Assembly (NCBI GenBank): GCA_049317265.1
Contig: JBMOIP010000002.1
Location: 221,300-285,299 of the forward strand
Length of the DNA: 64,000 nt
Direction of reading: 5' to 3'
DNA from: CAIVAT01 sp049317265
GTDB taxonomy: Bacteria > Bacteroidota > Bacteroidia > Bacteroidales > FEN-979
The notes under the pieces are model-generated. The model saw nothing but the letters and a program-made list of their open reading frames with translations, had not been told where the DNA came from and did not search any database. Shown piece after piece: positions 16,107 through 24,097 of the stretch (within the stretch, counting starts at the first letter, position 1; the number at the start of each line of letters is the position of its first letter). The translations under genes were made by a program, and so were the position numbers.

Positions 16107-19100
16107 TGCATCAAACAATACCTCCACCGGGTGCAGCGCCTTTCGGCCGGTACCGTCCATTATCTGGTGGCGGCACGAGGTACCCGGGGCAGCGATGATC
16201 ATGTGAGGTGATGCCTTGCGGACCTCAGGAAACAATACAAGTTCGCCAACCTTCATGGAGACATCATAGTGTTCCTTTTCGTAACCGAATGCACCGGCCA
16301 TTCCACAACATCCTGATTTAATCTCCTCAACCGAGTAATTAACAGGAATTGAGAGCATTTTCTTCGTTGATTCAACCGATGCCAGCGCTTTCTGGTGGCA
16401 ATGTCCATGAAGTTTGATCACTCGCTCTTCACCGGAAAAGAGCCCGGTAACCTGTTGAGCCTGATCTTTTTCCCCCTGTAAGGCGAGAATCCTTACCACA
16501 AATTCATCAAACATCAGGGCATTTTCTGCAAGCTTTAATGAAGCTTCTTTCAACGGGGTGTCAACCAATTCGGGGTATTCATCACGGAAAGTCAGAATTG
16601 CGGACGGTTCAATTCCGATCAATGGAGTTTCGCTCGTGATTAAATCCGTTAATTTTCTCACGTTACGGTTGGCCAGTTGTTTGGCTTTTCTGACAAGGCC
16701 TTTGGAAAGGTAGGTTCGCCCGCTCTCATCATGGTCGGGGAGGATCACACGATAACCGAGGGCATTGAGCAGTTTAATAGCTTTGATGCCGATTTCGACA
16801 TCGTTGAAGTTGGTGAATTCGTCGGTGAACAGGTAGACTGTTTGCAGCGGTTTTGTGTTTTCTGTACTTTGCTGATTAATAGTACCATCGATAAGATTTT
16901 TGCCTGCCCATGCACGCAGGGTGGATGAATAAAGTAATGGGATGTTCCGTTCCGGGGCAAATCCCAGGATTCTTTTTGTGATACCGGAGATCAACCCGTT
17001 TTTCTGTAAAAAATTAAACAGTGAAGGCAGGATGCTTCCAAGTTGGTTGATCTTTGTGATATTGGCGATAAGTCTCGACCTGAACGGAATGCCGTTCGTA
17101 TCATAATAGTGCTGAAGAAATTCGGCCTTGAGTTTTGCAATATCCACATTTGACGGACATTCTGACTTACATGCCTTGCAGGAGAGACAGAGGTCCATCA
17201 CTTCGTAAATTTCCTTGTGATTGAAAGGATTTGATTTGGAGGAGTTGGTGAGGAACTCACGAAGGATGTTTGCCCTCGCACGGGTGGTGGTGGTCTCATC
17301 TTTCACCGCCATGTAAGAAGGGCACATATACCTGCCGGTGACTACCGTATTTCGGCAATCGCCCGACCCGTTGCACTGTTCGGCAGCCCGCAGGATGCCA
17401 TGGCTTCCCGAAAAATCAAAAACCGTGGGAATGTCGCGCACCGGTTTTCCGGGTTCGAACCGCAGGCTGGTGTTCATCTTCGGGGTGTCGACGATTTTGT
17501 TGGGATTAAAAATATGGTTTGGATCCCACATGTTTTTTATCTCCCTGAAGAGTTTGTAGTTCTTTTCACCCAGCATCAGCGGGATGAATTCACCCCGGAG
17601 CCTGCCATCCCCGTGCTCTCCTGAGAGCGAACCATTGAATTTTTTAACCAGTTTAGCCGTTTCAAGTGCAACAGTATGAAAGAGTTCCACATCAACAGGG
17701 TCTTTCAGGTTCAGCACAGGCCGAAGGTGAAGTTCGCCGGATCCAACATGTGCATAATAGACGCAATTGAGTCCCAGGCGGGCAAGCATCTGGTCGAACT
17801 CATCAATGTACTGAGGAAGAACCGCCGGACTTACAGCAGTATCTTCCGTGACGGGAACAGGTTTGCGGTCGCCGGGATAGTTGGAAAGAACCCCGAGCCC
17901 TGCTTTACGAAGTTCCCAAACCTTTTTTACATCAGGCGGGAAAACAATCGGGAAGTGATAGCCAAGCCCGGCAGCACGTAACTCGTCTTCAAGTTTCTTG
18001 TAAATTTCCAGGATCTCCTCCCTTGAATTGCGTGCAAACTCAATGATCAGGATGGCTCCGGGATCTCCTTCAATGAAGAACCTGTTCTGCCGCTGGGTGA
18101 TGTTGTCGCGGGTGCAGTCCATGATTGCCTTGTCCATCAACTCAACCGATCCCGGTTCATATTTCAGAGCGATGAGGTTGGCTTTCAATGATTCACCGAT
18201 GGTGTGGCAATGCACACAAATCAACGCTTTCTCCTTTGGAGGTAAAGGAACGAGGTTTAGTTTGATCTCTGTCATGAAGATCAGGGTACCTTCGGAGCCG
18301 GCGAGGAGGCTGCAGAAGTTGAAGGGGTGAACGGGTAGACAGGTGAGCGGGTAAGCGGGTGAACTGGCAAATGGTTCTGTTTGCAGCAGGAGGTCGAGAG
18401 CGTAGCCGGTATTTCTCCGGTGAAGTTCCTGATCGGGATACTCTTTAACTATGTTCTCCTGGGTTTGAGGGTCAGAAAGGATTTCGTGGATCTGCCGGTA
18501 GATCTTGTTTTCCAGTGATTCACCGATGAGTTTTCCTGAAAATTCATCCATTGTCAATTCCCTGAATTCCACAGCAGAGCCATCGCTGAGAAAGCCCTTC
18601 ACGGAAATTACGTGATCACGGGTACTTCCATATAATATAGAGTGGGCTCCACAGGAGTTATTTCCCACCATGCCTCCCATCATGCAACGGCTGGAAGTGC
18701 TGGTTTCAGGGCCAAAAAAGAGTCCGTCCTTTTCAACAATTTTGTTTAATTCATCGAGGATAACCCCTGGTTCGACACGCACCCAGTGTTCCTCCCTGTT
18801 AATTTCAAGGATGCGGGTCATGTAACGGGAGATATCTACCACCAGGCCAGCGCCTACTACCTGTCCCGCCAGTGAAGTTCCGGCAGCGCGGGGAATCAGG
18901 GGGATCCCGGCCTTACCGGCAAGCAGAATAAGTTTCTGGATATCTGAGGCGTTCCTGGGGCGAGCGACACCCATTGGTAATTCCCGGTATGCAGAGGCAT
19001 CAGTTGCATAAAGCAGCCTCTGTTTATCATCAGTATATATTTCGCCATCGAACTGAGTGCGCAATCTTTCAAGATCTTTGATTAATTCTGCAGTATCCAT
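16095..19100 (-). CDS. YdiJ-type FAD/Fe-S D-2-hydroxyglutarate (2-hydroxyacid) dehydrogenase
   Basis: 1001 residues, the length of the fused GlcD-GlcF-like YdiJ family. The N-terminal FAD-binding domain (PRAAGTSLAGQ, GGMVGNNSCGAHS) is followed by an FAD-oxidase C domain with YYAHVGSGELHLRP and GEHGDGR. Cysteine-rich Fe-S regions follow at ~575-600 (C..C..CP) and ~635-645 (CLSCKACKSECP), then a CCG domain with GHCHQKA and CCGMAGAFG (~895-935). E. coli YdiJ oxidises D-2-hydroxyglutarate to 2-oxoglutarate, passing electrons to the respiratory chain. Translation is coupled (1-nt ATG/TAA overlap) to the hydrolase gene, and the HglS-like enzyme that would make D-2-hydroxyglutarate is two genes upstream. 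A short repeat-derived insertion lies at about residues 245-258. D-lactate remains an alternative substrate. Confidence 0.88.
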   Translation of the reverse strand: MDTAELIKDLERLRTQFDGEIYTDDKQRLLYATDASAYRELPMGVARPRNASDIQKLILLAGKAGIPLIPRAAGTSLAGQVVGAGLVVDISRYMTRILEINREEHWVRVEPGVILDELNKIVEKDGLFFGPETSTSSRCMMGGMVGNNSCGAHSILYGSTRDHVISVKGFLSDGSAVEFRELTMDEFSGKLIGESLENKIYRQIHEILSDPQTQENIVKEYPDQELHRRNTGYALDLLLQTEPFASSPAYPLTCLPVHPFNFCSLLAGSEGTLIFMTEIKLNLVPLPPKEKALICVHCHTIGESLKANLIALKYEPGSVELMDKAIMDCTRDNITQRQNRFFIEGDPGAILIIEFARNSREEILEIYKKLEDELRAAGLGYHFPIVFPPDVKKVWELRKAGLGVLSNYPGDRKPVPVTEDTAVSPAVLPQYIDEFDQMLARLGLNCVYYAHVGSGELHLRPVLNLKDPVDVELFHTVALETAKLVKKFNGSLSGEHGDGRLRGEFIPLMLGEKNYKLFREIKNMWDPNHIFNPNKIVDTPKMNTSLRFEPGKPVRDIPTVFDFSGSHGILRAAEQCNGSGDCRNTVVTGRYMCPSYMAVKDETTTTRARANILREFLTNSSKSNPFNHKEIYEVMDLCLSCKACKSECPSNVDIAKLKAEFLQHYYDTNGIPFRSRLIANITKINQLGSILPSLFNFLQKNGLISGITKRILGFAPERNIPLLYSSTLRAWAGKNLIDGTINQQSTENTKPLQTVYLFTDEFTNFNDVEIGIKAIKLLNALGYRVILPDHDESGRTYLSKGLVRKAKQLANRNVRKLTDLITSETPLIGIEPSAILTFRDEYPELVDTPLKEASLKLAENALMFDEFVVRILALQGEKDQAQQVTGLFSGEERVIKLHGHCHQKALASVESTKKMLSIPVNYSVEEIKSGCCGMAGAFGYEKEHYDVSMKVGELVLFPEVRKASPHMIIAAPGTSCRHQIMDGTGRKALHPVEVLFDALKK
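18325..18364. repeat. 8-bp-period tandem repeat inside the dehydrogenase gene
   Basis: Five consecutive 8-bp units: GGGTGAAC, GGGTAGAC, AGGTGAGC, GGGTAAGC, GGGTGAAC (consensus GGGTRARC). In the gene it encodes a Pro-rich stretch just before the conserved LLAGSEGT segment, where homologues as I recall them are shorter. Because 40 bp is not a multiple of three, the surrounding sequence must have adjusted to keep the frame. Confidence 0.75.
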
Positions 19101-20527
19101 TATCTGATCGTTTTCAACAGTTCAACCCACGAAGGTGAACTGGTCATTGGCTGGAACTCCACCTGGTTCAGGAGTCGTTGTTTATCGGTAAATCCCTTTT
19201 TGATAGCAATAGTTAATTGCCCGATTGCTGCTTCACTCTCCTGGTGTCGGGCATAGAGGATGGCACGCATGTAATTGGGCTCAGGATTAACCTTGTCGGC
19301 CAGTTCATAAATTGTGATGAGCCTGGCAGATGAAAGTTCATCCTGCTGCGAAACAGCCGCATTGGCATTCATGTAGCAATAAAGGCTCAAAAAAGCCATC
19401 ACTCTCCTGTCTTTCAGGGTGTCTTCAGGATTGACCTTACTGTTTTTTAACCTATTTTCCGAGAGTCGGTGTTCCATATCCGATATTTTCATCTTCCACC
19501 ATGCAATCTCCTTTTCCTGCAAGGCTCCAGCCAGTTCTTGTTTCTCCTTCTCCTCCAGCTGGAGTATTTTTTCCCGGTATGCCTGCTGGGAACGATAGGA
19601 GGGGAGACCTTCAAGGGCAGCCCGTTCGCTTCGATATTTATCCACGGTGGTCAACCCTTCCAGAAAGGAGATGGCCATGCGGTACATCCCGTCTGCAGCA
19701 ATAAGGTCGTTGCGGTTTTTCAACTGGTTGATCCGGTCAGTAAATAACTTGTCTGCCCCCGAAATGAAGGCATTGTCCTGAGGTATTTTCCTATCTCTGA
19801 AGGCATTCAGTGTAATCCATGTGACAGCATCTTCCATTGCTTCATACGATGGCCAGGCATGAATTCCTGGAAATGTTGCAATAAAATGACGGAAACCAGT
19901 GCTGGTCAATGGTTCCTCCATTTGAAGCAGCTCTCTCATGTTAAAATCGGCTGTGCCTGCCATGCCATAGTAATCAAATTTATAGCGTACAGGTTGCTGT
20001 GTATTTCCAAATCCGGCTCCACATCCAATAACTCCCTTAACCTGCACCTGGTAGAGGCCGGCCATGGCTGCAACCCTTGCTCCTCCTGAGAAGCCGAGCA
20101 GGTATATCCGGCTGGTGTCAACCGGGTAAACTGCCCTGGCTTCGGTCATCAGCCCATTCACAATTTCCTGTATTTCGGTTGCGGGTAATCCATTTTTGGA
20201 ATTGTTGGACCCAATGAACATGATCCCGAATTTTTCAGCCAGCGCCTGGTATTTTGTTAATGGCAAAGATCCGTCTCCATGGGGGTCGAAAGCGATGATC
20301 AGCGGGAATAAATGTGTTGACGGGATATCTTTTCCAGGATATGATCCTTTGGGAATGTAGAGGGCATATGAGAGTGACCGGTTGCCGGCACATGCAATGC
20401 TGGTATGCACCACACCCGGCTCTGGCACGATACTTTCGCTATTTTTCTTTCCGGAACCGCTGCCCGAGCATGATATGATCAGCATCATAAGGATGCCTGG
20501 CGCCAACGTCCTGAAGAGGGAATTCAC
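19100..20527 (-). CDS. Lipoprotein with alpha/beta-hydrolase domain and helical C-terminus
   Basis: 475 residues. A lipoprotein signal is visible (MMLIISC-SGSGSG, lipid Cys about residue 20). Residues ~50-245 are an alpha/beta-hydrolase of the dienelactone-hydrolase/esterase-D type with nucleophile elbow GFSGG (~146) and FDPHGDG. Residues ~280-470 are helical with a charged coiled coil (ekEkqelag, LSENRLK) and a possible TPR-like repeat. It overlaps the HglS-like gene by 4 nt (ATGA) and the dehydrogenase by 1 nt, so the three are one translationally coupled unit. Being anchored outside the cytoplasm, it is unlikely to act directly in the soluble pathway of its neighbours; substrate unknown. 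Confidence 0.75.
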   Translation of the reverse strand: MNSLFRTLAPGILMMLIISCSGSGSGKKNSESIVPEPGVVHTSIACAGNRSLSYALYIPKGSYPGKDIPSTHLFPLIIAFDPHGDGSLPLTKYQALAEKFGIMFIGSNNSKNGLPATEIQEIVNGLMTEARAVYPVDTSRIYLLGFSGGARVAAMAGLYQVQVKGVIGCGAGFGNTQQPVRYKFDYYGMAGTADFNMRELLQMEEPLTSTGFRHFIATFPGIHAWPSYEAMEDAVTWITLNAFRDRKIPQDNAFISGADKLFTDRINQLKNRNDLIAADGMYRMAISFLEGLTTVDKYRSERAALEGLPSYRSQQAYREKILQLEEKEKQELAGALQEKEIAWWKMKISDMEHRLSENRLKNSKVNPEDTLKDRRVMAFLSLYCYMNANAAVSQQDELSSARLITIYELADKVNPEPNYMRAILYARHQESEAAIGQLTIAIKKGFTDKQRLLNQVEFQPMTSSPSWVELLKTIR

Positions 20528-21330
20528 TTCTTGTAGAAATTCGTGGATTCGAAGATTTTATCAGCTGATTTTGCAATAAAACCACTATAGAGGTTGCCGT
20601 CAGTATCAGGATAGCGCTTGGCAAATTCATAATAACATCCGGGGATCTCATGTGTCCCATCGAGGAAATTGAATTTTACCATTCCTGCGCGTATGCTTGA
20701 CTGTTCAAGTAACTCCCCGGGTGTTCCCTGGATCTCCCCGCCGGCGTCATTCAACAGGAAACCATGGGATTTAAGGAACATGTTTACTTTTTCTATTGTG
20801 TCGTATTTGTGCAGGCGGTTTACACTGACAGTAAAATGGTTGGCACAAAAGCCGTTGACATAGAGCCATGCAGCATATTCCGATTCGGTGCGCAAGGCCT
20901 CATATACCTGAAAGGAGGGAATACCCGATACATTGCCTGCATAAATGATATCGTCAGATTCATGCAGTGCTGCAGGAATATGGCCGATCCAATCGCTGAC
21001 CGTTTTCTGCAACTGCTGACTGAACTCCTCTACCAGTAATTCGCTGATGAATACCCTGGGGGCTTCCGGGTCGCTGCAATGTTCAAAGTGTTTGGCATAC
21101 AATTTTTTAGCCTCAAAATGATAGTCTCCTTTCAATTCATATCCGTTTTTCAGAAAGACCCTGGCCAGCTGGTCGATGCCAATGGTTGAATGTCTGAAGG
21201 TTCGAAAAGCAATATGGTCATTGACCACCGTTTCTCCCTCTGAAACAAAAAGATCATGAATCTTGTTTGTTGAGGGGTTCTGACGGGTATAGTCGGCCCA
21301 AAGCCTGGTGAAAATATCCTGGTAATTCAT
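20524..21330 (-). CDS. hglS: DUF1338/HglS-type 2-oxoadipate dioxygenase/decarboxylase
   Basis: 268 residues of the DUF1338 family. The characterised member HglS of Pseudomonas putida is a non-haem iron enzyme that converts 2-oxoadipate plus O2 to D-2-hydroxyglutarate and CO2 in lysine catabolism. Candidate iron ligands and the substrate-binding Arg are visible: H39-x3-R43 (NDHIAFRTF), H165 (CANHFTVSV) and E235 (CYYEFAKRYP). This is the short form seen in Bacteroidota; the Pseudomonas protein is considerably longer. It begins a coupled operon that ends in a D-2-hydroxyglutarate dehydrogenase, the enzyme that would consume its product, which strongly supports the assignment. It requires oxygen, so the organism should meet O2 at least occasionally. 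Confidence 0.85.
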   Translation of the reverse strand: MNYQDIFTRLWADYTRQNPSTNKIHDLFVSEGETVVNDHIAFRTFRHSTIGIDQLARVFLKNGYELKGDYHFEAKKLYAKHFEHCSDPEAPRVFISELLVEEFSQQLQKTVSDWIGHIPAALHESDDIIYAGNVSGIPSFQVYEALRTESEYAAWLYVNGFCANHFTVSVNRLHKYDTIEKVNMFLKSHGFLLNDAGGEIQGTPGELLEQSSIRAGMVKFNFLDGTHEIPGCYYEFAKRYPDTDGNLYSGFIAKSADKIFESTNFYKK

Positions 21331-21364
21331 GAGAATTTACAATTTATAAGATGTGAATTTTTTC

Positions 21365-21796
21365 CTACAGGTAATCCGGGAACCTGCGCTGCATAATTTC
21401 ATCGATCATTTCAATGGTGAGAGGTTTAAACTGAAAACACCCATCCTCCAGAATTTTTTCCGCTTTTGTCCTGTCTGATGGATTTAAAGAGGTTGTGAGC
21501 ATGATAAAGACAATTTGACCTTTCTGATACTCTTCGAGTTTCTGATACTCTTCAAGGAATTCCCATCCATCCATGATGGGCATGTTAATATCAAGGAAAA
21601 TTAATTCCGGCTGGGAATAGGCATCATCTGGCTGTCCGCACTTCCCTTTGGTCTTAAGAAAATCAAGCGCCTCCTTCCCGTTGAGGGTAACAGCGATGTT
21701 GTGGGCAATCCCTGATTTTTCAATTACCCGCTTGTGAATGAAGTTATCAGACTCATTATCGTCTACCAACAACACACAATTCAGTTTCCGTTTCAT
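21365..21796 (-). CDS. Stand-alone CheY-like response regulator
   Basis: 143 residues, receiver domain only. Acidic pair D12-D13, phospho-acceptor D69 (FLDINMP), switch Thr in MLTTS and conserved Lys in FKPLT are all present. No output domain is present. It belongs to the Rcp1-like group of receivers that usually accompany sensor kinases of the SHDLQEPL type, as found in the next three genes upstream. It contains a small internal duplication (EEYQKLEEYQK) after the phospho-acceptor region. It likely acts as phosphate sink or protein-interaction output for the adjacent kinases. Confidence 0.93.
   Translation of the reverse strand: MKRKLNCVLLVDDNESDNFIHKRVIEKSGIAHNIAVTLNGKEALDFLKTKGKCGQPDDAYSQPELIFLDINMPIMDGWEFLEEYQKLEEYQKGQIVFIMLTTSLNPSDRTKAEKILEDGCFQFKPLTIEMIDEIMQRRFPDYL
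21521..21556. repeat. Two 18-bp tandem units in the receiver gene
   Basis: Two adjacent 18-bp units (21521-21538 and 21539-21556), identical at 17 of 18 positions, lie in frame and duplicate six residues (LEEYQK). This is a recent in-frame slippage event in the alpha3/beta4 region of the receiver. Confidence 0.85.
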
Positions 21797-21872
21797 ATCA
21801 GATGATGTTTTACGATTGTAAAAATATAAATAGTTCTGTTACGATTATCCAAAGATACTCATTTTTTGATCC

Positions 21873-24077
21873 TTAAGGAATCGTAAATCTGAAGGTAGAC
21901 CCAAAACCCAGGGCGGATTCGACAGAAATTTGACCACCATGGAGCTCCACAATCTTTTTGCAGTGGGCCAGCCCAATCCCGGTTCCACCATATTCATTCC
22001 TGTTATGCATTCGTTTAAAAATGATAAAAATCTTTTCCAGGTTTTTTTCAGCAATCCCGATTCCGTTATCGGAAACTGAGAAACACCACTCATTTTCGAC
22101 TCGTTTTGCAGAAATTTCTATTTCAGGCGGAATGTTCTCCTTGCGGAATTTTATTGCATTATGGATCAGGTTCTGCAATAACAGTCTCATCTCAGTCGCA
22201 TAACCATATATAACCGGCATTTTGTCAATGGTTATTTTTGCACCGGAAACATTAATCGATTCGCCCAGGTCAGACAGAACCTCCACTACCAGTTCATTGC
22301 AGTCAATTCGTTCAATTTTACTCTCTTTTCCCAGGATAGAATAGTCGAGCAACCCTTTTATCAGCTCTTTCATTCGTTTTGCAGATGATGAGATAAATTC
22401 AATGGATTTGTTTCCATCATCATCCAGTTTTCCTGCATACTCCTCCCGGATAAGTTTTGTGAAATTGGTAAGTGAAACAAGCGGCTCCTGCAGATCATGG
22501 GAGGCAATAAAGATAAATTGTTCAATTTCTTTCAAATGAAATCCCAGGGCCTTGTTGGACGCTTCAAGCTGATGAGTTCGCTCTTCAACACGTTGCTCAA
22601 GGGATTCATTTAATTTTCTGATCTTGTCTTCAGATTCCTTCCGTTCAGTGATATCAACTATTATGCCTCTTAAACCAACTGGTTTGCCGTTCAATAAAAT
22701 AGGATTTGAGTACACCAGGGCTGGGAAGGTCGACCCGTCTTTTTTGACCATGGTATATTCATGGTTGTCGACAGTTTGCCCCACCATTTTGCGTTTTACA
22801 TTTTCAACAACTTTTTTCTGATCTTCCGGTATATGGAAGTTAATAGAATTGATTCCAATTATCTGAAAATCATCTGGGTATCCAAAAATCTTAAAGGCTT
22901 GCCGGTTTACAAAAGTGAAATTGCCGCTGGCATCTGTTTCGAAAATAATTTGAGGCAACAAGTCTGCCATCTCCCTGAATCTTGCCTCACTCTCCCTTAA
23001 TTCGACGGTCAGCTTCTCAGCCATGAGGATCCTGCTTTTTATTCTTGACCATGAGAGTACCAGGCTGGAAAGAAGGAGACTGATGGCAGTGCCTCCCAAC
23101 AATACAAGGACGAGGGTAGGGGAAAATATCCGCACCTGGTGTACAGATTGGGAAAAGCGCAAAGTCCACTCTTTGCCGTTAAAGACGATGGGGGAGATGA
23201 GTGTTCTTGATGGTAAATCTTTGAAAACCAAAGAGTCATGCTGCTGGCTGTTAAACAATAATCCATCCGGGGAGAGTTTATTGTCATCGAAAATTTCAAG
23301 GTGAATCCTATTGTTATTAAGCGAGTCCCATCTGCCCATTATGCCGTCCATCAGGTCGTGCATCCTGTATGGACTGTAAACCCAGCCTATAATTGCAGAC
23401 CTGCGTTCGGCAATTGTGGTGGCAGGCATACCATTCCGATATACAGGGACATACATAAGGGTACCAGCCTGTGGATTTTGAACTGTTTCCTGAACCAGTG
23501 TCACTTTCCCTGAAATTGCAGCAACGTCATAATCACGGGCCCGTTCCATGGCTTTCCGTCTTACCGGTTCAGAAAACATATCAAAACCAAAGGCCCTTAA
23601 ATTGCGGCCTGAAAATGGCTCAAGAAAAATTATTGAAGTGTATGTATCCCTTTCACCGGCCGGAATAATTGAATACAATGGGAATCCCTCATTTCTGATG
23701 GCTTTTACATGTTCAAGCAACTTCTTTTTTGGAATGATCAATGCGAACCCAACCCCCTGGGTTCCGGGCAGGTTTTTGTTGATTTGTTCGCGGTCGTTGA
23801 ATTTTCTCCAATCGGAACGGGTTACGCTATCGGAAGCGGTAAAGAAGGATGACCCGCTACGCAGAAGCTGTGCACAAGTATGCAACCGGATGGAGATTTT
23901 TGCTTTCAGTTCAAGACAATCAAGGGCAAACTCTGAGAACTCACTGGCTTCAATCTTCCGATAGGTATTATAGGCGAAAATTGCAGTCAGGGTTAACCCG
24001 ATAATTAAAATAATCACAGCATTACTGCGTGCACCTGTATTGGCCAGCCTGAAGGATATTGATTTTCTTGTTTTCAA
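21873..24077 (-). CDS. CHASE-PAS sensor histidine kinase
   Basis: 734 residues. TM1 (about 19-40), an extracytoplasmic CHASE domain (about 70-300; GVGFALIIP, then FLEPFSGRNLRAFGFDMF), TM2 (about 320-347), a PAS domain with PAC (about 365-490), a coiled coil, HisKA with H near 525 (ASHDLQEPL) and HATPase (DNGIGIAEKN, GTGIGLA). CHASE domains sense small extracellular ligands, in some cases cytokinin-like molecules; the ligand here is unknown. The kinase core closely resembles those of the next two genes, pointing to tandem duplication. The receiver gene at 21365-21796 follows after 76 nt and is a plausible partner. Confidence 0.93.
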   Translation of the reverse strand: MKTRKSISFRLANTGARSNAVIILIIGLTLTAIFAYNTYRKIEASEFSEFALDCLELKAKISIRLHTCAQLLRSGSSFFTASDSVTRSDWRKFNDREQINKNLPGTQGVGFALIIPKKKLLEHVKAIRNEGFPLYSIIPAGERDTYTSIIFLEPFSGRNLRAFGFDMFSEPVRRKAMERARDYDVAAISGKVTLVQETVQNPQAGTLMYVPVYRNGMPATTIAERRSAIIGWVYSPYRMHDLMDGIMGRWDSLNNNRIHLEIFDDNKLSPDGLLFNSQQHDSLVFKDLPSRTLISPIVFNGKEWTLRFSQSVHQVRIFSPTLVLVLLGGTAISLLLSSLVLSWSRIKSRILMAEKLTVELRESEARFREMADLLPQIIFETDASGNFTFVNRQAFKIFGYPDDFQIIGINSINFHIPEDQKKVVENVKRKMVGQTVDNHEYTMVKKDGSTFPALVYSNPILLNGKPVGLRGIIVDITERKESEDKIRKLNESLEQRVEERTHQLEASNKALGFHLKEIEQFIFIASHDLQEPLVSLTNFTKLIREEYAGKLDDDGNKSIEFISSSAKRMKELIKGLLDYSILGKESKIERIDCNELVVEVLSDLGESINVSGAKITIDKMPVIYGYATEMRLLLQNLIHNAIKFRKENIPPEIEISAKRVENEWCFSVSDNGIGIAEKNLEKIFIIFKRMHNRNEYGGTGIGLAHCKKIVELHGGQISVESALGFGSTFRFTIP

Positions 24078-24097
24078 GAATACTTCTTTATAATGTA

